Source: Acidimicrobiaceae bacterium (lineage in GTDB: Bacteria > Actinomycetota > Acidimicrobiia > Acidimicrobiales > Palsa-688). Taken from it: 33,034 nt of DNA. Under the pieces are notes generated by a model, which saw nothing but the letters and a program-made list of their open reading frames with translations, was not told where the DNA came from and did no database searches. Positions 30,835-33,034 of the stretch are shown here, one piece after another. How positions within the stretch are numbered: the first letter of the stretch is position 1; every line of letters begins with the position of its first letter. Made by a program: the position numbers and the translations under genes. The DNA is taken from positions 1-33,034 of the forward strand of contig JAUTXN010000196.1 in NCBI GenBank assembly GCA_030838045.1, given 5' to 3'.

Positions 30835-32700
30835 GTGACGGTTCAAACCAATGGTGCGGGTGCGGCAAGCCCAGCCGCCGGGTCGGACAGCCTTCCTGAT
30901 CGCTACAAGTGGACGGCTCTGTCCAACACCACGCTCGGGATCTTCATGGCGGCGCTGGACTCCTCGATCGTCCTGATCTCGCTGCCCGCCATCTTCCGAG
31001 GCATCCATCTCGACCCGTTGCAGCCGGCCAACATCGGCTACCTGCTGTGGATGCTCATGGGCTACCTGGTCGTCACGGCGGTCCTCGTGGTCACCTTCGG
31101 CCGTCTCGGTGACATCTTCGGCCGGGTGCGGATGTACAACTCCGGCTTCGCCGTCTTCAGTGGGGCGTCGCTGGCGCTGTCGCTGTGTCCTTTCACCGGA
31201 GCCAAAGGGGCGCTGTGGCTGATCGGTTGGCGGGTGGTCCAGGGCATCGGCGGGGCGTTGCTCATGGCCAACTCCACTGCCATCCTGACCGACGCCTTCC
31301 CGGCGACCGAACGGGGCATGGCGATGGGGATCAACATGGTCGCAGCCATCGCGGGATCGTTCATCGGCCTCGTGGCCGGTGGCATCCTGGCCGCCGTCGA
31401 CTGGCGGGCGGTGTTCTGGATCAACGTGCCCATCGGGTTGTTCGGGACCGTCTGGGCCTACCTCAAGCTCCGTGAGGTCGGCATGACCACCAAGGCGCAC
31501 ATCGACTGGTGGGGCAACCTGACCTTCGGGGTCGGCCTGGTCATGATCCTCATCGGCCTGACTTACGGCCTGCTGCCCCACGGGCACCACAACATGGGTT
31601 GGACCGGGCCGTGGGTCCTCTTCGAGCTGCTCGGGGGTCTGTCCGTCCTGGCGGTGTTCGGCTGGATCGAGACGAAGGTGCCCGACCCCATGTTCAACCT
31701 GGACCTGTTCAAGATCCGGGCGTTCTGGACCGGCAACATGGCCAGCCTGCTGTCGTCGATCGGTCGGGGTGGCCTGCAGTTCATGCTGATCATCTGGCTG
31801 CAGGGGATCTGGCTGCCATTGCACGGCTACAGCTTCGAGAACACCCCGCTGTGGGCCGGGATCTACATGCTCCCGCTCACCTTCGGCTTCCTCGTGGCCG
31901 GGCCGGTGTCGGGCTGGTTGTCGGACCGCCACGGCGCTCGTCCCTTCGCCACCGGCGGGATGCTGGTCGCGGCGCTGTCATTCCTACTGCTGTCGTTCCT
32001 GCCGGCCAACTTCAGCTTCCCGATCTTCGGCTCGCTGCTGCTGCTCAACGGCATCGGGATGGGCCTCTTCGCCGCCCCCAACACGACGGGCATCATGAAC
32101 AGCCTCCCGGCCCGCCAGCGCGGCGTCGGTTCGGGGATGCGGGCCACGTTCATGAACGCCGGCATGGTGCTGTCGATCGGGCTGTTCTTCTCGCTGATGG
32201 TCCTCGGTCTGGCCGCGTCGCTGCCGCACTCGATGTCGACCAATCTCCAGGCGAACGGCGTGGCGCCCGCGACGGCAGCCAAGGTGGCCAATCTGCCGCC
32301 CGTCGGCAGCCTGTTCAGCGCCTTCCTCGGCTACAACCCCATGGAGAAGCTGCTCGGGAGTGCGTCGGCGGCGCACGTCACGCCGGCCCAGTGGGCCACC
32401 ATCACGGGCAAGAAGTTCTTCCCCAACCTGATCTCGGGCCCGTTCATGAAGGGCTTGCGGATCACGCTGATCGCGTCGCTGGTGATGTCGCTGATCGCAG
32501 GTTGGGCGTCGTGGATGCGCGGCGCCAAGTACGTCCACGACGAGAGCGGCGGCGGGGCCGACTCCGGCGCGGCCGGCGTACCGGCTGGCTCCGCCGATGG
32601 GACCAACACGCCGGCACCGGTCGGGGCGTTCGGCGCCCCCGCGGCCAACGACGCCGACCCCGGCCAGGCGCCCGAACCGGAGCAGTGGGTACCGGCGTGA
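30835..32700 (+). CDS. MFS exporter, DHA2 (14-helix EmrB/QacA-like) family
   Basis: A 621-aa integral membrane protein with about 14 hydrophobic segments. The first helix contains the DHA2 motif LDSSIVLISLP (41-51), and the loop after helix 2 has MFS motif A (GRLGDIFGRVRM, 89-100). Helix 5 has GSFIGLVAGG, in the motif C region. A long loop before the last helix (about 465-535) and an Ala/Pro/Gly-rich cytoplasmic tail (about 570-621) are visible. Such pumps expel drugs or lipophilic metabolites by proton antiport. The GTG at 30835 has GGGAGG four bases upstream. The stop overlaps the merR start by four bases (GTGA), which suggests an effector-controlled pump. Confidence 0.92.
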   Translation: MTVQTNGAGAASPAAGSDSLPDRYKWTALSNTTLGIFMAALDSSIVLISLPAIFRGIHLDPLQPANIGYLLWMLMGYLVVTAVLVVTFGRLGDIFGRVRMYNSGFAVFSGASLALSLCPFTGAKGALWLIGWRVVQGIGGALLMANSTAILTDAFPATERGMAMGINMVAAIAGSFIGLVAGGILAAVDWRAVFWINVPIGLFGTVWAYLKLREVGMTTKAHIDWWGNLTFGVGLVMILIGLTYGLLPHGHHNMGWTGPWVLFELLGGLSVLAVFGWIETKVPDPMFNLDLFKIRAFWTGNMASLLSSIGRGGLQFMLIIWLQGIWLPLHGYSFENTPLWAGIYMLPLTFGFLVAGPVSGWLSDRHGARPFATGGMLVAALSFLLLSFLPANFSFPIFGSLLLLNGIGMGLFAAPNTTGIMNSLPARQRGVGSGMRATFMNAGMVLSIGLFFSLMVLGLAASLPHSMSTNLQANGVAPATAAKVANLPPVGSLFSAFLGYNPMEKLLGSASAAHVTPAQWATITGKKFFPNLISGPFMKGLRITLIASLVMSLIAGWASWMRGAKYVHDESGGGADSGAAGVPAGSADGTNTPAPVGAFGAPAANDADPGQAPEPEQWVPA

Positions 32701-33034
32701 CACTCCCGACATCGGAGCCCGAACGGGATGCGGCGGCCTCCGGCGATCCCGCCCGTCTCGAGGGTGTCGGCGCCGGCGCGGCCCCGGGCGCCCGACACAG
32801 CATCGGCGAGCTGGCGGCGGCGGCGGGCGTCACCACCCGGACGCTGCGCTACTACCAGGAGCTGGGCCTGCTCGACCCGGGGCACAGCCCCGGTGGCAGC
32901 CGCCGCTACACCGACGCCGACGCCGCCCGATTGCGGCGCATCATGGAGCTGCGCAGCGTGATGGGCTTCGATCTGGAGCGCATCGGGGAGATCCTGGAGT
33001 CGGAGGACCGGCTGGCCCAGCTCAAGGCCGAGGC
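32697..33034 (+). CDS. MerR-family transcriptional regulator, C-terminus cut by window edge
   Basis: The visible 112 codons start at a GTG that overlaps the MFS stop. About 34 low-complexity Ala/Gly/Pro residues precede a typical MerR winged helix: HSIGELAAAAGVTTRTLRYY (34-53), ELGLLDP and GSRRYTDADAARL. Recognition helix, wing and the start of the dimerisation helix (RIGEILESED) are present. The effector domain lies beyond the edge, so the inducer cannot be guessed. A GTG or ATG closer to the HTH is not evident, so the N-terminal extension is probably real. It probably controls the upstream exporter and itself. Confidence 0.9.
   Translation, partial: MTLPTSEPERDAAASGDPARLEGVGAGAAPGARHSIGELAAAAGVTTRTLRYYQELGLLDPGHSPGGSRRYTDADAARLRRIMELRSVMGFDLERIGEILESEDRLAQLKAE

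Noticed and set aside
30796-31932. 378-codon minus-strand frame opposite the MFS gene
   Set aside because: His/Asp/Gln/Arg-rich shadow without a domain. The plus strand has a ribosome site and a clear 14-helix transporter.

Overview
The window is very GC-rich, with GTG starts, dense gene packing and several start codons that directly follow a TANNNT-type -10 hexamer. This points to an actinobacterium (Actinomycetota). The gene mix would fit Acidimicrobiia or a related lineage, but the class is inference.

Left third (1-13512, minus strand): one tightly coupled operon, read right to left. A 2291-aa megasynthase (two NPD/enoyl-reductase-like barrels, KS, AT, ACP, pseudo-KR, KR) is followed by a 1471-aa megasynthase (KS, AT, dehydratase, phosphopantetheinyl transferase), a discrete ACP, an alpha/beta hydrolase and a GT1 glycosyltransferase cut by the left edge. 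The first four genes overlap by 4, 11 and 8 bases. Together they carry every activity for iterative, reducing chain building, self-activation of the ACPs, and probably release and glycosylation. The plan resembles a condensed polyunsaturated-fatty-acid/heterocyst-glycolipid type synthase. A glycosylated long-chain lipid or polyketide is the likeliest product, but the product cannot be read from the sequence.

Middle (13755-22620): a LysE-family exporter, an HtrA-like membrane-anchored protease with a YPGSPP-repeat tail, two small conserved proteins (one DUF6855-like), a double-ACT-domain protein, tRNA-Ser(UGA), prephenate dehydratase (pheA), larB and larC for the nickel-pincer cofactor, and a 5-formyltetrahydrofolate cyclo-ligase-like protein. 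Four 36-bp palindromes of one family lie between genes here. They share a GTGTACAC-type core and a fixed CCG/CGG spacing.

Right third (22682-33034): an ABC-F ATPase, a four-helix membrane protein, a DinB-like protein divergent from a coupled MBL hydrolase-HAD hydrolase-cupredoxin lipoprotein operon, an ABC exporter, a Clp N-domain protein ending in a zinc ribbon, and an MFS (DHA2) exporter coupled to a MerR regulator cut by the right edge. A perfect 16-bp palindrome overlaps the MFS promoter. No insertion sequence, prophage or CRISPR array was seen, and no gene-free stretch exceeds 300 bases.
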